Source: Sulfurospirillum tamanense
GTDB taxonomy: Bacteria > Campylobacterota > Campylobacteria > Campylobacterales > Campylobacteraceae
NCBI RefSeq assembly: GCF_016937535.1
Contig: NZ_JAFHKK010000002.1
Coordinates: 62,001 to 126,000, forward strand
DNA: 64,000 bases
Reading direction: 5' to 3'
Of the stretch, positions 24,775 through 34,670 are shown one piece after another. Both the position numbers and the translations under genes were made by a program. The notes beneath the pieces are model-generated. The model did no database searches, was not told the DNA's origin, and was given only the letters and a program-made list of their open reading frames with translations. The stretch's first letter is position 1; each line of letters opens with the position of its first letter.

Positions 24775-27442
24775 AGTTCGCATACACGAGATTGCAAAAG
24801 AACTCGGTATCAAAAGCAAAGAAGTGGTGGAAAAAGCAGCCGACTTGGGTTTAGACGTAAAATCCGCATCTAGTGCCGTAGGCTCAGAAGAGGCGGAAGC
24901 GTTAATGAATTTTGTGCTAACAGGTGAGCGGCAAGAGGCCAATACTCCTGCACAAGTGGTAACCCCAGTTGCGCCAGAGCCCACTGAAGAGCCCTCTCCT
25001 AAGGCACCAAAGCCAAAAAAAGAAACACCCGTGCAAGAAGCTCCCCCTTCTCCTGATGAGCCCAAAGAAGCCCCAGCGCCTAAAAAGCCCAAAACACCAA
25101 AACCTGAAGAAGAGAAAAAGGAAGTCCCAGTTACTCCTCCTGTAGAGGAGCCTGCACCTGAGCCCGTGAGCGAAGAAAAAAAATCTACTATCTCTTCAGG
25201 GGAAAGTTTGGCGCAAGCAAGCCTCATGAAGCGCCGTGGACTAGTGATTGTCAAAAAGAAAAAACCCGAAGTCGTTGCAAAACCAGAAGTGGTTAAACCT
25301 GTTGATTCTTTGAAAAAAAACATCCCTAGCTCTTTGGAATCTATTTTTTCAACGCAAACAGAAACGGCAGAATCCAAAAAGAAAAAGAAAACCAAAAAAA
25401 CACCTTCAACGAAAAAAGAGTCTGCGGAAAAAATTGACCTTTTGGCAGATCGTGATTTAGGTGAAGCTAATTATGATCAAGATGATTTGGTTGTGCTTCC
25501 TGATTTAACCGTAAAGCCTGAGCCAGAAGCCCCAAAGCCTGCCCTTAAAAAACGCAATGATTCAACCCAGCAGATTATTGGTCGAGGGCAAAAAGCAGTT
25601 GCTTTTGGAAACGCAACAACAGGGATTCGACGTAGAGGCAGAAAAAAGCGCCCTAAACAAATCACTAAGGGTAACGATGAAGCAGTAACCTCTGTGCGTA
25701 TTCCTGAGGAAATTCGCGTATATGAATTTGCTGAAATGATTAACAAGCAACCCAGTGAAATTATTTCCAAGCTTTTTATGTTGGGGATGCTTACCACTAA
25801 AAACGATTTTCTGGATAAAGATGCTATTGAGATTTTAGCCGATGAGTTTGGAATCGAAGTTGAAACGGTTAACGCCCAAGAAGAGTTTGACTATGTCAAA
25901 GCATACGATGATGACGATGAGGGCGAGTTGCAGGAGCGCGCTCCTGTTATTACCATTATGGGACACGTTGATCACGGTAAAACCTCTTTACTTGATTATA
26001 TTCGCAGTTCACGAGTAGTGCACGGAGAGTCTGGTGGAATCACCCAGCACGTGGGTGCATATATGGTGCATAAAAACAATAAGAACATCACATTTATCGA
26101 CACTCCTGGCCACGAAGCCTTTACTCAAATGCGTGCCCGAGGCGCAGAGGTAACAGACATTGTTATTATTGTAGTAGCAGCCGATGATGGAGTAAAGCCA
26201 CAAACTAAAGAGGCCATCGAGCATGCCAAGGCGGCTGATGTGCCTATTATTATTGCTATTAACAAGATGGACAAAGAAGCTGCGAATCCAGATATGGTTA
26301 AAACGCAACTCTCCGATCTTGGGATTATGCCAACCGAGTGGGGCGGAAGTCATGAATTTGTTGGTGTGTCAGCACATACAGGTCAGGGCATTGAAGAATT
26401 ACTTGAAATTATCCTACTACAAGCAGAAATTCTTGAACTCGAGGCTAATCCAACGCGTGATGCCAAAGCAGTAGTCATTGAAAGTTCATTGGAAAAAGGT
26501 CGTGGGCCTGTGGCAACAATCGTTGTGCAAAATGGTACACTTCGAGTGGGTGATACTGTTGTTGCTGGGGTGGCGTATGGGAAAGTACGCGCACTCTTAG
26601 ACCATGCAGGGAAAGCCATCACTTCTATTAAGCCAGGTGAACCAGGGGTGATTGTGGGTCTGAGCGAGGTGGCTGAGGCGGGCGAGAAGCTGGTTAAGGT
26701 TGAAAGCGATAAAGCGGCACGAGAATACGCGCAAAAACGTCATGATTATTTACGCCAGAAAGAGCTTTCGCGCTCTACAAAAGTGACACTAGATGAACTA
26801 AGTCAACGCATTGCTGAGGGTGAGATTAAAGATTTGCCTGTCATCATTAAAGCAGATGTTCAAGGAAGTCTTGAGGCCATTAAGGGGTCGTTGGCAAAAC
26901 TACGCAATGATGAGACTAAGGTTAATGTCATCCATGCAGGTATTGGTGGCGTGACAGAGAGTGATGTCGCCCTTGCGAGTGCGAGTGAAAACTGTATTAT
27001 TCTTGGTTTTCACATTCGCCCTACAGGCACGGTAAAAGAAAAAGCAAAAAATCTTGGGGTTGAGATTAAAACTTACAATATTATTTATGACCTTATTGAT
27101 GATGTTAAAGGGGTGCTTAGTGGCATGATGGCACCGATTATTCGTGAAGAAAACCTTGGGCAAGCCCAAGTGCGTGAAGTCTTTGTGGTGCCAAAAGTGG
27201 GTGCGATTGCAGGATGTATCGTGACTGATGGCGTGATTAATCGTGGGGCTAAAGTGCGCCTAATTCGCGATGGTGTGATTGTGTATGAAGGTACCGTTTC
27301 TTCACTTAAGCGCTTTAAAGATGATGTGCGCGAAGTATCAAAAGGCTATGAATGTGGCATTGGTATTCATAATTTCAATGACATCAAAGAGGGCGATTTT
27401 ATGGAAAGCTTTAAAGAGGTCGAGGAGAAGGTGAGTTTATGA
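24767..27442 (+). CDS. infB: Translation initiation factor IF-2
   Basis: An 891-residue IF-2. The N-terminal part (about 50-300) is low-complexity, rich in Pro, Lys and Glu. The GTPase domain (about 390-560) has [22 protein letters not shown] and NKMDK. The C-terminal domains bind initiator tRNA. It ends four bases inside rbfA. No palindrome copy is found in 2.7 kb. Confidence 0.97.
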   Translation: MVKVRIHEIAKELGIKSKEVVEKAADLGLDVKSASSAVGSEEAEALMNFVLTGERQEANTPAQVVTPVAPEPTEEPSPKAPKPKKETPVQEAPPSPDEPKEAPAPKKPKTPKPEEEKKEVPVTPPVEEPAPEPVSEEKKSTISSGESLAQASLMKRRGLVIVKKKKPEVVAKPEVVKPVDSLKKNIPSSLESIFSTQTETAESKKKKKTKKTPSTKKESAEKIDLLADRDLGEANYDQDDLVVLPDLTVKPEPEAPKPALKKRNDSTQQIIGRGQKAVAFGNATTGIRRRGRKKRPKQITKGNDEAVTSVRIPEEIRVYEFAEMINKQPSEIISKLFMLGMLTTKNDFLDKDAIEILADEFGIEVETVNAQEEFDYVKAYDDDDEGELQERAPVITIMGHVDHGKTSLLDYIRSSRVVHGESGGITQHVGAYMVHKNNKNITFIDTPGHEAFTQMRARGAEVTDIVIIVVAADDGVKPQTKEAIEHAKAADVPIIIAINKMDKEAANPDMVKTQLSDLGIMPTEWGGSHEFVGVSAHTGQGIEELLEIILLQAEILELEANPTRDAKAVVIESSLEKGRGPVATIVVQNGTLRVGDTVVAGVAYGKVRALLDHAGKAITSIKPGEPGVIVGLSEVAEAGEKLVKVESDKAAREYAQKRHDYLRQKELSRSTKVTLDELSQRIAEGEIKDLPVIIKADVQGSLEAIKGSLAKLRNDETKVNVIHAGIGGVTESDVALASASENCIILGFHIRPTGTVKEKAKNLGVEIKTYNIIYDLIDDVKGVLSGMMAPIIREENLGQAQVREVFVVPKVGAIAGCIVTDGVINRGAKVRLIRDGVIVYEGTVSSLKRFKDDVREVSKGYECGIGIHNFNDIKEGDFMESFKEVEEKVSL

Positions 27443-27798
27443 TCAAAATCTTTCGCACCCAAAGTGTGTTAAAAGAGTTGATTCCTGAAGCCTTAGCTAC
27501 CCTTAGCGACACAATGCTCCAGGGACTTTGCGTGATTGATGTACAGTGTAAAAAAGGCAAGTACGACGCGGATGTGTATTTAGACAAAATGATGCTTACA
27601 CCCGAAGAGCAAAAGACAATATTATCACGCCTCAGAAAGGTTTCGAAACACTTAGAGACCCATTGCGCCACAGCAGAAGGGTGGTACCGATGCCCCAGTT
27701 TTCACTTTAAGTTCGACGAACAATTGGAAAAACAAAACCATTTGGATGCATTGTTTGAAAAAATGGAAAAAGAATTGAAAAAGAGCCACCATGAATGA
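27439..27798 (+). CDS. rbfA: Ribosome-binding factor A
   Basis: A 119-residue KH-type protein needed for maturation of the 30S subunit and 16S rRNA 5' end. It is recognised mainly from order (infB-rbfA-rimP), length and the [14 protein letters not shown] start. It overlaps infB by four bases (ATGA) and rimP by eight. Confidence 0.85.
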   Translation: MIKIFRTQSVLKELIPEALATLSDTMLQGLCVIDVQCKKGKYDADVYLDKMMLTPEEQKTILSRLRKVSKHLETHCATAEGWYRCPSFHFKFDEQLEKQNHLDALFEKMEKELKKSHHE

Positions 27799-28216
27799 GA
27801 CACGACTAAAAGCCTTGCTACAAGATGCTGGTGTTGAGCTGTACGATACCGAAACAACCATGGATGCAGGGCGGAAAATTTTTCGCGTGTATATTACATG
27901 TAAAGAGGGCGTTACTCTTGAAATGTGTTCAAAGGTGACGCATATTCTTTCTCCTGTTTTGGATTTAGAGCCACCTGTTTCGGGACAATATTACCTAGAA
28001 GTAAGCTCACCTGGCCTCGAGCGAAAGCTCACCAAGCCCAGCCACTATGCTCGCTCCATTGGGGAAATGGTAAAAATTAAAACTTTTGAGAAGGAGTCTT
28101 TGGAGGGAAAGCTTGTGGATGTTTCAGACACAACCATTCGCCTAGAGCTCCCAGAGGCAACGCAGGAGATTGCTTTTAGCGAAATCTCCAAAGCACGCAC
28201 CTTCGTCGTGTGGTAA
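27791..28216 (+). CDS. rimP: Ribosome maturation factor RimP
   Basis: A 141-residue RimP, which helps assemble the 30S subunit. YYLEVSSPGLERKLTKPSHY is the family signature (EVSSPGxxRxL). One exact palindrome copy (27894) is read as ITCK. The stop overlaps the ribD start (TAATG). Confidence 0.93.
   Translation: MNETRLKALLQDAGVELYDTETTMDAGRKIFRVYITCKEGVTLEMCSKVTHILSPVLDLEPPVSGQYYLEVSSPGLERKLTKPSHYARSIGEMVKIKTFEKESLEGKLVDVSDTTIRLELPEATQEIAFSEISKARTFVVW
27894..27903. repeat. TTACATGTAA palindrome in rimP
   Basis: Exact copy, read as ITCK. Confidence 0.9.
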
Positions 28217-29208
28217 TGCCTGATGAATTTTACATGCGCCTCGCCCTTGAGGCCGCATGGGAATTTCAAGGAAGAACCTACCCAAACCCAGCGGTAGGCT
28301 GTGTCATTTGCTCCCAACACGGGGAGATTTTAGCCATCGAAGCCCACCAAAAAGCGGGTGAGGCCCACGCTGAAGTGCGCGCCGTTAAGACGGCTCTTGG
28401 GCGCTTGAATCCCTCCCTTATATTTCCTCAAGACCCCACTGCGCTTCACGCTTTTTTGTTGGCTAATCACCAGAACCTTCTTAAAGATGCTTCCATTTAC
28501 GTCACACTAGAACCGTGTAACCATTATGGCACTACACCCCCTTGCGCCTTGCTTTTAAGAGCCTTACATGTAAGGCGGGTGTGTATTGGCATGAAAGACG
28601 AAAGTCCAAAGGCGAGTGGGGGTATGGCACGCCTTGTAAAGGCTGGAATTGGGGTAAAACAAGGGGTGCTAGAAAAAGAGTGTGCCTTGCTTTTGGCACC
28701 CTTTTTGGCGTGGCAAAAAGGACATTTTAGTTTTTTCAAACTTGCTATGAGTAGCAATGGCGTCATTGATGGGGGTATTGTTACCTCAGAAGCTTCTCGC
28801 AAGCGGGTACACGAACTGCGCCAACATCTTTCGCTTTTGGCCATTGGGGGCAACACTGTGCGCACTGATAGGCCCACCTTGGATGCAAGGCTGTGTGCAG
28901 GCAAGGCTCCTGATGTGCTCATTTACTCTCGCGAAGCGCAGTTTGACCAAAGCATCCCTTTGTTTAGCGTTCCTGAGCGCAAGGTTACCATCGCTTCTTC
29001 GTGGGAGCCTTTATTGTGTAGTCCTTTTGTGATGATTGAGGGAGGCGAGGGCACCTTGCGCGCTTTGCCAGAACAAACCCAGTGGTTACTGGTGTTTCGC
29101 TCTGCCCATTTTAAAACAGGCCAATGCCCATGTATTACGGCGCGTTTCAAGCGCGTATGGCATCAGCCTTGTGGTGAGGATATGATGGAGTGGTATATTC
29201 GTGAGTGA
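28216..29208 (+). CDS. ribD: Riboflavin biosynthesis protein RibD
   Basis: A 330-residue bifunctional protein that deaminates and then reduces the pyrimidine precursor of riboflavin. The deaminase zinc motifs are HAE (51-53) and PCNHYGTTPPC (about 98-108). The reductase half follows (about 150-330), with ALSSNGxI-type and GGNTVRTDRPTLDAR motifs. ATG at 28216 is preferred over the in-frame GTG at 28210 because it overlaps the rimP stop in the common TAATG form. One exact palindrome copy (28564) is read as LHVR. Confidence 0.93.
   Translation: MPDEFYMRLALEAAWEFQGRTYPNPAVGCVICSQHGEILAIEAHQKAGEAHAEVRAVKTALGRLNPSLIFPQDPTALHAFLLANHQNLLKDASIYVTLEPCNHYGTTPPCALLLRALHVRRVCIGMKDESPKASGGMARLVKAGIGVKQGVLEKECALLLAPFLAWQKGHFSFFKLAMSSNGVIDGGIVTSEASRKRVHELRQHLSLLAIGGNTVRTDRPTLDARLCAGKAPDVLIYSREAQFDQSIPLFSVPERKVTIASSWEPLLCSPFVMIEGGEGTLRALPEQTQWLLVFRSAHFKTGQCPCITARFKRVWHQPCGEDMMEWYIRE
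28564..28573. repeat. TTACATGTAA palindrome in ribD
   Basis: Exact copy inside the perfect 16-mer GCCTTACATGTAAGGC, read as LHVR. Confidence 0.9.
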
Positions 29209-29944
29209 GGTGGCACTTACCTTTGGGATTATGGTGCTTGGTGGGTTTTTTCATGGTCTTGTGGGCTTTGGGTTTCCTATGATTGCTACACCCTTGCTTT
29301 CCCTTTTGGGCTCAGTGCAACAAGCGGTGCTGACGACTTTATTGCCCACCTTGAGTGTCAACGCTTCAAGCATGCTTGCGCGTAAAGTCGATTTTAATTT
29401 TTTGGGACGTTTTTGGCCTCTTGGAGGTGCCATTATTTTAGGGAGTTGGAGTGGCACACAGCTCTTGGTGCAGCATGAGAGCGACTTCTACAAGCTTTTG
29501 TTGGCGCTGATGATTGTGTTGTATTTGTACCAGTCTAAACTCAAATTTAATCTCAATGCACTAATTGTGCGCCATTTTTTCCCTAGCATGCTTTTTTTTG
29601 GGTTGCTTAGTGGCCTTGTGAGTGGCTTGGTTAATGTGATGATTCCTGTGCTTATTATTTATGTACTGGAATTAAAATTGGAAAAAAACAAGGCGATTAT
29701 TTTGCTCAATTTTTGTTTTTTCTCCAGCAAAGTTACACAGGTGGTAACTTTTTCGTGGCTAGGGGTGTTTACTTTGCAGACATTGTTTTTAGGTATCCCT
29801 TTGGCGGGAGTGGCTGTAGGTGCCTTGTTGCTTGGAAAGCGGTTTTCTGGAAAAATTGATACCGCACTTTATGAAAAGATTTTGAAAATAACCCTATGGC
29901 TGATGGCAGGGATGCTATTGTTGCAATACGCAGACATCGTGTAA
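29201..29944 (+). CDS. TauE/SafE family membrane transporter
   Basis: A 247-residue protein with seven or eight hydrophobic segments, of the TauE/SafE (sulfite exporter-like) family. HGLVGFGFPMIATPLL at residues about 19-34 is the repeated family motif (GxGGGxxxxP-like) and recurs in weaker form near 145. The family moves sulfite, sulfoacetate or other organic anions out of or into the cell; the substrate is not clear. It overlaps ribD by eight bases. Confidence 0.8.
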   Translation: MSEVALTFGIMVLGGFFHGLVGFGFPMIATPLLSLLGSVQQAVLTTLLPTLSVNASSMLARKVDFNFLGRFWPLGGAIILGSWSGTQLLVQHESDFYKLLLALMIVLYLYQSKLKFNLNALIVRHFFPSMLFFGLLSGLVSGLVNVMIPVLIIYVLELKLEKNKAIILLNFCFFSSKVTQVVTFSWLGVFTLQTLFLGIPLAGVAVGALLLGKRFSGKIDTALYEKILKITLWLMAGMLLLQYADIV

Positions 29945-29947
29945 ATG

Positions 29948-29976
29948 CGTGACGCATCTATACAAGATGCGTCACG
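29948..29976. terminator. Bidirectional hairpin between the TauE gene and the peroxidase gene
   Basis: CGTGACGCATCT (29948-29959) and AGATGCGTCACG (29965-29976) form a perfect 12-bp stem with a 5-base loop between convergent genes. Confidence 0.7.
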
Positions 29977-29984
29977 AAAAAGAG

Positions 29985-31010
29985 TTAGTCGAAGGTAGGC
30001 TTGGGTGTTTTATCTCCCATTGGAGGTAAAATAGGGTAGATAATTTGTGGCTTTCGCCCTTCAAGTGTGCCAAGGAAAGTGGCAATGGAAGCCGCCTCTT
30101 TGTCATTGATGGTAATGCCAAGCTGTGTGCTTCCCATCTCCTTAACCGCGTCAGTGAGTTTCCAAATAGCGCCATTGTGGAAATAAGGAGCCGTTTCGGT
30201 AATGTTGCGGAGGGTTGGAGTTTTGACCATGCCGTTTTCATCGCCCGTAAAACCACCAAGGTTAGCAAACTTGTACTGTTTTGCGACTTGGAAAGGCTGC
30301 ATAGTGCCGCCAAGTGCCATGCCGTTGTGACACGCTGCGCATCCTTTATCAAGGAAGAGTTTTAGACCGTCTTTTTCTGCTTTATTAAGGGCATCGGATT
30401 GACCGTTGAGGTAATCATCAAAGCGTGAAGGAGTGACAAGAGTACGCTCAAATACACCAATCACGCTAGCAATGCGTTCAAAGTCAATTTTAACATCAGG
30501 CCCGTAAGTACTCTTAAACATCTCTACGTACTGAGGAATAGAGTTAATACGCTCAACAACGAGCTCCTTGGGTGCTGCCATTTCTGGACCTGCTTGAATG
30601 GGGCCTTGAGCTTGGTCTTCAAGGTGCGGGCTTCGTCCGTCCCAAAACTGTACTTCGCTCAATACGGAGTTGTATACCGTAGGAGAATTAAGATGGGCTG
30701 GGTTCATGGTCCATTTGTGACCAATGGCTGCTGGAACAGCGTCTGCGCCACCTAGAGCCAAGTTGTGGCAGGTGTTACAGCTGATAAGATTACTGCGTGA
30801 AAGGCGTGGGTCAAAATAGAGCATTTTGCCAAGTTCGATTTTAGACGCTGTAATAGGATCGTCCCCTTGATCAATATACTTTAAAAGCTCTGAAGTGGAC
30901 TCAGGAATGGCTTTAATACCAAAACTTTTAGCAGACTCGCCGAGCGCCCCTGCAAATGCCATGGTGCCAACAAGTGCTAACCCGGTAACGCAATGAATGA
31001 CTTTCATCAC
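29985..31010 (-). CDS. Di-haem cytochrome c peroxidase
   Basis: A 341-residue periplasmic enzyme that reduces hydrogen peroxide with electrons from c-type cytochromes. A signal peptide (about 1-20) is followed by two haem sites, CNTCH (78-82) and CAACH near 226. Motifs such as LGKMLYFDPRLS, LGGADAVPAAIGH and the C-terminal GxxKTPTLRNITETAPYFHNG are typical of the MauG/CcpA family. It lies in the region of a peroxide-rich lifestyle gene set (perR, ahpC, cosR) but not in an operon with them. Its 261-base upstream region (31011-31271) is AT-rich and shared with the MFS gene; no clear FNR or CRP site was found. Confidence 0.95.
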   Translation of the reverse strand: MMKVIHCVTGLALVGTMAFAGALGESAKSFGIKAIPESTSELLKYIDQGDDPITASKIELGKMLYFDPRLSRSNLISCNTCHNLALGGADAVPAAIGHKWTMNPAHLNSPTVYNSVLSEVQFWDGRSPHLEDQAQGPIQAGPEMAAPKELVVERINSIPQYVEMFKSTYGPDVKIDFERIASVIGVFERTLVTPSRFDDYLNGQSDALNKAEKDGLKLFLDKGCAACHNGMALGGTMQPFQVAKQYKFANLGGFTGDENGMVKTPTLRNITETAPYFHNGAIWKLTDAVKEMGSTQLGITINDKEAASIATFLGTLEGRKPQIIYPILPPMGDKTPKPTFD

Positions 31011-31271
31011 TCCTCCTTGTAAAAAGATGTAGGTAATAATAATTGTTAAATGCTTAAAATAATTTAAAAGAGAATTTTACTCTTATATTATATTTCTTGA
31101 TTAATATTCGCTTAAAATACCACAGTTTCGCTCTTTTGTCATGCAAGTTGCTGTTAAAAAAGTGTTTAATAAGACTTTTTTGTAAAAATATGTTTGTTAC
31201 AAATTGACCCGTCTCAAAGGAGTTTTTGGAGATAATCATGCTAATGTAAAACTCATTACACTAAAAGGCAA

Positions 31272-32432
31272 ATGCAGATGGTCACTTGGCAGACAAAATT
31301 AACACTTTTGCTTATTTCTACCATGACGATTATGTCAGGAACAGCCATTGTGGCGTCTTTACCCTTAATTAAGGCACATTTTGAAAATGTGTTACATGTG
31401 GACTTGTATTCAAAACTTATTTTGACAGCCCCTGCCATCTCCATTGCTTTTTTTGCACCATGGACAAGTCGCCTTGCCTTGCGCTTTGGAAAAAAACGCA
31501 CTTTAGTGGTCGCCCTAGGCTTATTTGGTGTGTTTGGCATGATGGGGGCATGGATGCAAAGCATTGAGGGTATTGTAGTTTCACGTTTGCTTTTTGGTCT
31601 ATGTGTTGCAGTGCTAATGAGCCTTGCATTGGCGTTGGTGGGTGACTACATGAAAGAAGAAGAGCGCACCCAGTATCTGGGTTACCAAAACACATTTGTT
31701 GCTTTGGGTGGGGTAATGTTTATGGCGGGTGGGGGTTTTTTGAGTGAGCTTTCATGGCAGGGTGCTTTTTATATTTATGGCATAGGTATTTTGGTGATGG
31801 TGTTAGCAATCGTGTACTTGTTTGAACCCAAGGCGCATTATCCTGCTGAAGGATTTTCAGGCCATGCCCAAGCTTTGCTAATGCGCCTTTGGCCTGTGTT
31901 TGCAACGGCAGTATTAACACTAAGCGTATTTTACATGGTGCCAACACAGCTGCCCTATTTGCTGCACGATGCTTACCATGTGGAGGGGCGAGAAGTGGGC
32001 ATACTTATGGCAACAGTAACCTTTGTTTCGGCAATTACATCGTTGTTTTATGCAAAGTTGCGCCAATTTTTAAGTATTCGCGCCATATACAGTTTACTTT
32101 TTTTATCTCAAAGTATTGGGTTCGCGGGGATTAGCCAAGCCAATACTTATTTGCAGTTTTCTTGTTCCCTTGTGGCAGTGGGGATTGGTGTAGGGTTGGT
32201 GATTGTTAACACCAACAGTTGGTTGCTTGAATGGGCCCATGAGCATGAGCGCTTAAAAGCGACAGGGTGGTTAACGAGTTCTATCTTTTTGGGTCAATTT
32301 TTATCTCCTCTTTTGCTCTATTTTCCTGTGAAAACATTGGGAGTAGATGGTGCTTTTGGGCTTGTGGGCGCCTTGCTTTTTAGCGTAAGTCTAGCACTTT
32401 TTATCCAAGCAAATCGTCGAATTAACCTTTAA
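31272..32432 (+). CDS. Major facilitator superfamily transporter
   Basis: A 386-residue membrane protein with about twelve hydrophobic segments. RLALRFGKKR between segments 2 and 3 matches the MFS loop motif (GxLADRxGRR-like), and the conserved start TMSGTAIVASLPLI resembles drug-efflux members. Substrate not predictable; sugar, nucleoside or multidrug export are all possible. It is divergent from the peroxidase gene. Confidence 0.75.
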   Translation: MQMVTWQTKLTLLLISTMTIMSGTAIVASLPLIKAHFENVLHVDLYSKLILTAPAISIAFFAPWTSRLALRFGKKRTLVVALGLFGVFGMMGAWMQSIEGIVVSRLLFGLCVAVLMSLALALVGDYMKEEERTQYLGYQNTFVALGGVMFMAGGGFLSELSWQGAFYIYGIGILVMVLAIVYLFEPKAHYPAEGFSGHAQALLMRLWPVFATAVLTLSVFYMVPTQLPYLLHDAYHVEGREVGILMATVTFVSAITSLFYAKLRQFLSIRAIYSLLFLSQSIGFAGISQANTYLQFSCSLVAVGIGVGLVIVNTNSWLLEWAHEHERLKATGWLTSSIFLGQFLSPLLLYFPVKTLGVDGAFGLVGALLFSVSLALFIQANRRINL

Positions 32433-32474
32433 GTGAGGGGTGAGTATACTACTCCTAATCAAAGGAGTAAAGTG

Positions 32475-33905
32475 ATGGGGATGGAGATAGAACGCAAATT
32501 TCGTCTTGATTCTGAAAACCTTTTGTCCTGCCTGATTCAAGAAGGATTACGTGTCGAAAAAGCCTCATTGTGTCAAGTTTACACGCGTATTGACAAAGAG
32601 GGTCAAGAGCGGTTTCGTTCTACGGGTAAGGGGTTTTTTCGCACGCAAAAGCGAGGTAAGGGGCTAGCGCGAGAAGAGATTGAGGAAGAGGTCACAACCC
32701 AAGCTTATGAAGAGGCTTTCAAGCACGCCATCGGTACCCCCGTCCAAAAGCAACGCTACAGTTTTAAGCTACAATCCCATGAGGCATGTATCGATGTTTT
32801 TGAAGGCCCTTTGGTGGGTCTTGTACTGATGGAAGTCGAGTTTGATTGTGTCGAAGATGCGCACGCCTTTACCTTGCCGCCTTGGGAAGGAATAACAGAG
32901 GTTACTCAGAATGAATGGTACAAAAACCATAGGCTTGCCCTCTACGGTGCTCCTGTTGAAAATGCACCCAAAGCCTATTTGTTGGAACAAGCGTTAAAGC
33001 GGGAGTTGGATATGCGTCTTTTTTCTCCGTCATTATCAAGCTACGACGCGTTTAGGGTTATTTTAACGCAACTTTACGCAACCATTGAGTTTCACCAACA
33101 AGGGTACCTTGAAACAAAAGAAAACGAACACTTGCACCAATTTCGTGTAGCTATCCGTAAAACGCGCTCGCTGTTACAATGTTTGCCAGAACTGTTTGAT
33201 GCAGGCATTTCAGAGCGGTTCGTGCAGGGGTTTAAGACCATTGCACGCCAAACAAATACCAAGCGTGATTTGGATGTTTTTGGAGAGTTTTTGAGCACCT
33301 TTTCTGCGTTGCCTTCCATCGCTTTACATGTAGAAGACTCGCGTGCAAGCGAAGATGAAAAAATTTCCCAAACGCTAGGCGTGGGCCACTATGCACCATT
33401 TTTAGCAGAATGGAAAATGGTGCTTGAGGACGAAGAGGGGTTTTTTAAGGGCCCAAAAGGCGACCTAACTTTTCAAAGCTTAAGCGCTTTGGCACTGAAA
33501 AATCGCATGGAAACAATGGCGCGCAAGCTAAAAAAACTCAAAGAAACCACGCCACTTGCCTCTTTTCACCGCGTGCGCATTGAGTTTAAAAAGCTGCGCT
33601 ATTTGCTAGAGTACTGTGGCCCGCAATTTTCTTCAAAACCTTTAAAGCGCGCTACTAAAACAGCAAAAGCCATGCAAGAAATCTTTGGGGTTTTGCAAGA
33701 TAGGGATGTGCAACGCACCGTGCTTGATGGGATTGAAGCCCATCCTTCTTTTGTGAGCGATGTGGAAGCAGTGGCCGCACTTGAGGCATTGCGAGAAGTG
33801 CTGGGCCATGAAATTTATGCCTTAAGAGAGCGCATTTTACTTAAGAAGAAAAAGCTCATCAGGAATTTGGTTGCCTGTGCCCCCTTGTTGGACGCCCACC
33901 TCTAA
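32475..33905 (+). CDS. CYTH and CHAD domain protein
   Basis: A 476-residue protein. The N-terminal CYTH domain (about 1-150) starts MEIERKF, the ExExK triphosphate-binding strand. The CHAD domain (about 190-470) is helical and rich in conserved His (HQFRVAIRKTRSLL; HRVRIEFKKLRYLLEYCG). CYTH proteins hydrolyse or bind triphosphates, and CHAD domains bind polyphosphate. This suggests a role in polyphosphate metabolism, but the reaction is not known. AAAGGAG lies before the ATG at 32475; the open frame extends to 32433. One variant palindrome (33324) is read as LHVE. Confidence 0.85.
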   Translation: MGMEIERKFRLDSENLLSCLIQEGLRVEKASLCQVYTRIDKEGQERFRSTGKGFFRTQKRGKGLAREEIEEEVTTQAYEEAFKHAIGTPVQKQRYSFKLQSHEACIDVFEGPLVGLVLMEVEFDCVEDAHAFTLPPWEGITEVTQNEWYKNHRLALYGAPVENAPKAYLLEQALKRELDMRLFSPSLSSYDAFRVILTQLYATIEFHQQGYLETKENEHLHQFRVAIRKTRSLLQCLPELFDAGISERFVQGFKTIARQTNTKRDLDVFGEFLSTFSALPSIALHVEDSRASEDEKISQTLGVGHYAPFLAEWKMVLEDEEGFFKGPKGDLTFQSLSALALKNRMETMARKLKKLKETTPLASFHRVRIEFKKLRYLLEYCGPQFSSKPLKRATKTAKAMQEIFGVLQDRDVQRTVLDGIEAHPSFVSDVEAVAALEALREVLGHEIYALRERILLKKKKLIRNLVACAPLLDAHL

Positions 33906-33950
33906 GCCCCCATCGGCTATAATCACGCCAGTTTAGTTCAAGGAGTTTGT

Positions 33951-34670
33951 TTGAAATCAGAAGAAAAACAACAAGAAATTGTTGATATGTTTAACACTAT
34001 TGCCCCCACCTACGACAAAGCCAATCGCATTTTAAGCATGGGCGTGGACATCAGTTGGCGCAAAAAAGCGTGCGACCTTGCCTTTGAGTTTTACCCTAAA
34101 AACCCCCTTTCACGCATTGTAGATGTGGCGTGCGGCACAGGCGACATGATGGGATTTTGGCAAAAACAAGCCGATAAAAAAGGTATTAAGGTTAAAAAAA
34201 TGGTTGGCGTTGACCCCTCCTCGGGGATGCTAGCCGTTGGTAAAGAAAAATTTCCTTCTTACGAATTTATCCTCTCCAAAGCCACCGACATCCCTCTTGA
34301 AACAAACAGCGCAGATGTGCTTAGCATCAGCTACGGGATTCGTAACGTGGTAGAGCGCGAAGCGGCGTTTGTGGAATTTGCCCGCGTGGTCAAACCCGGT
34401 GGTTTGGTGGTGATTTTGGAGTTTACCAAAGATGACAAAAAAGGCCCTTTGCACGCCCTTAAGCAGTGGTACCTCACCAAGCTTTTGCCACGCATTGGCG
34501 GGATGATTTCAAAAAACAGAGCCGCTTATGAATATTTGCCCAATTCCATTGAGGGCTTTTTGACTGCTTCCATGATGCAAGAAGAGCTTAAGAATGCGGG
34601 GTTTGAGACGGTGCATTGTGAGAGTTTTTCCATGGATATTTCCACGCTCATTATCGCCAAGAGGGTGTAA
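33951..34670 (+). CDS. ubiE: Demethylmenaquinone/ubiquinone C-methyltransferase
   Basis: A 239-residue class I methyltransferase. VDVACGTGDMMGFW near 63 is the SAM motif, and NTIAPTYDKANRILSMGVD at the start is family-specific. It most likely methylates demethylmenaquinone, since this phylum uses menaquinone (gene name menG is equally correct). The start is a TTG behind AAGGAG. The stop is followed at once by the xseA ATG. Confidence 0.92.
   Translation: MKSEEKQQEIVDMFNTIAPTYDKANRILSMGVDISWRKKACDLAFEFYPKNPLSRIVDVACGTGDMMGFWQKQADKKGIKVKKMVGVDPSSGMLAVGKEKFPSYEFILSKATDIPLETNSADVLSISYGIRNVVEREAAFVEFARVVKPGGLVVILEFTKDDKKGPLHALKQWYLTKLLPRIGGMISKNRAAYEYLPNSIEGFLTASMMQEELKNAGFETVHCESFSMDISTLIIAKRV

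Noticed and set aside
24715-25395. 226-residue open frame on the minus strand inside infB
   Set aside because: It is the mirror of the low-complexity Pro/Lys/Glu region of IF-2 and has no ribosome site; Ser/Gly/Thr-rich composition is an artefact.
31204-31236. TTGACC and GATAAT before the MFS gene
   Set aside because: The spacing is 21 bases, too long for a normal promoter.
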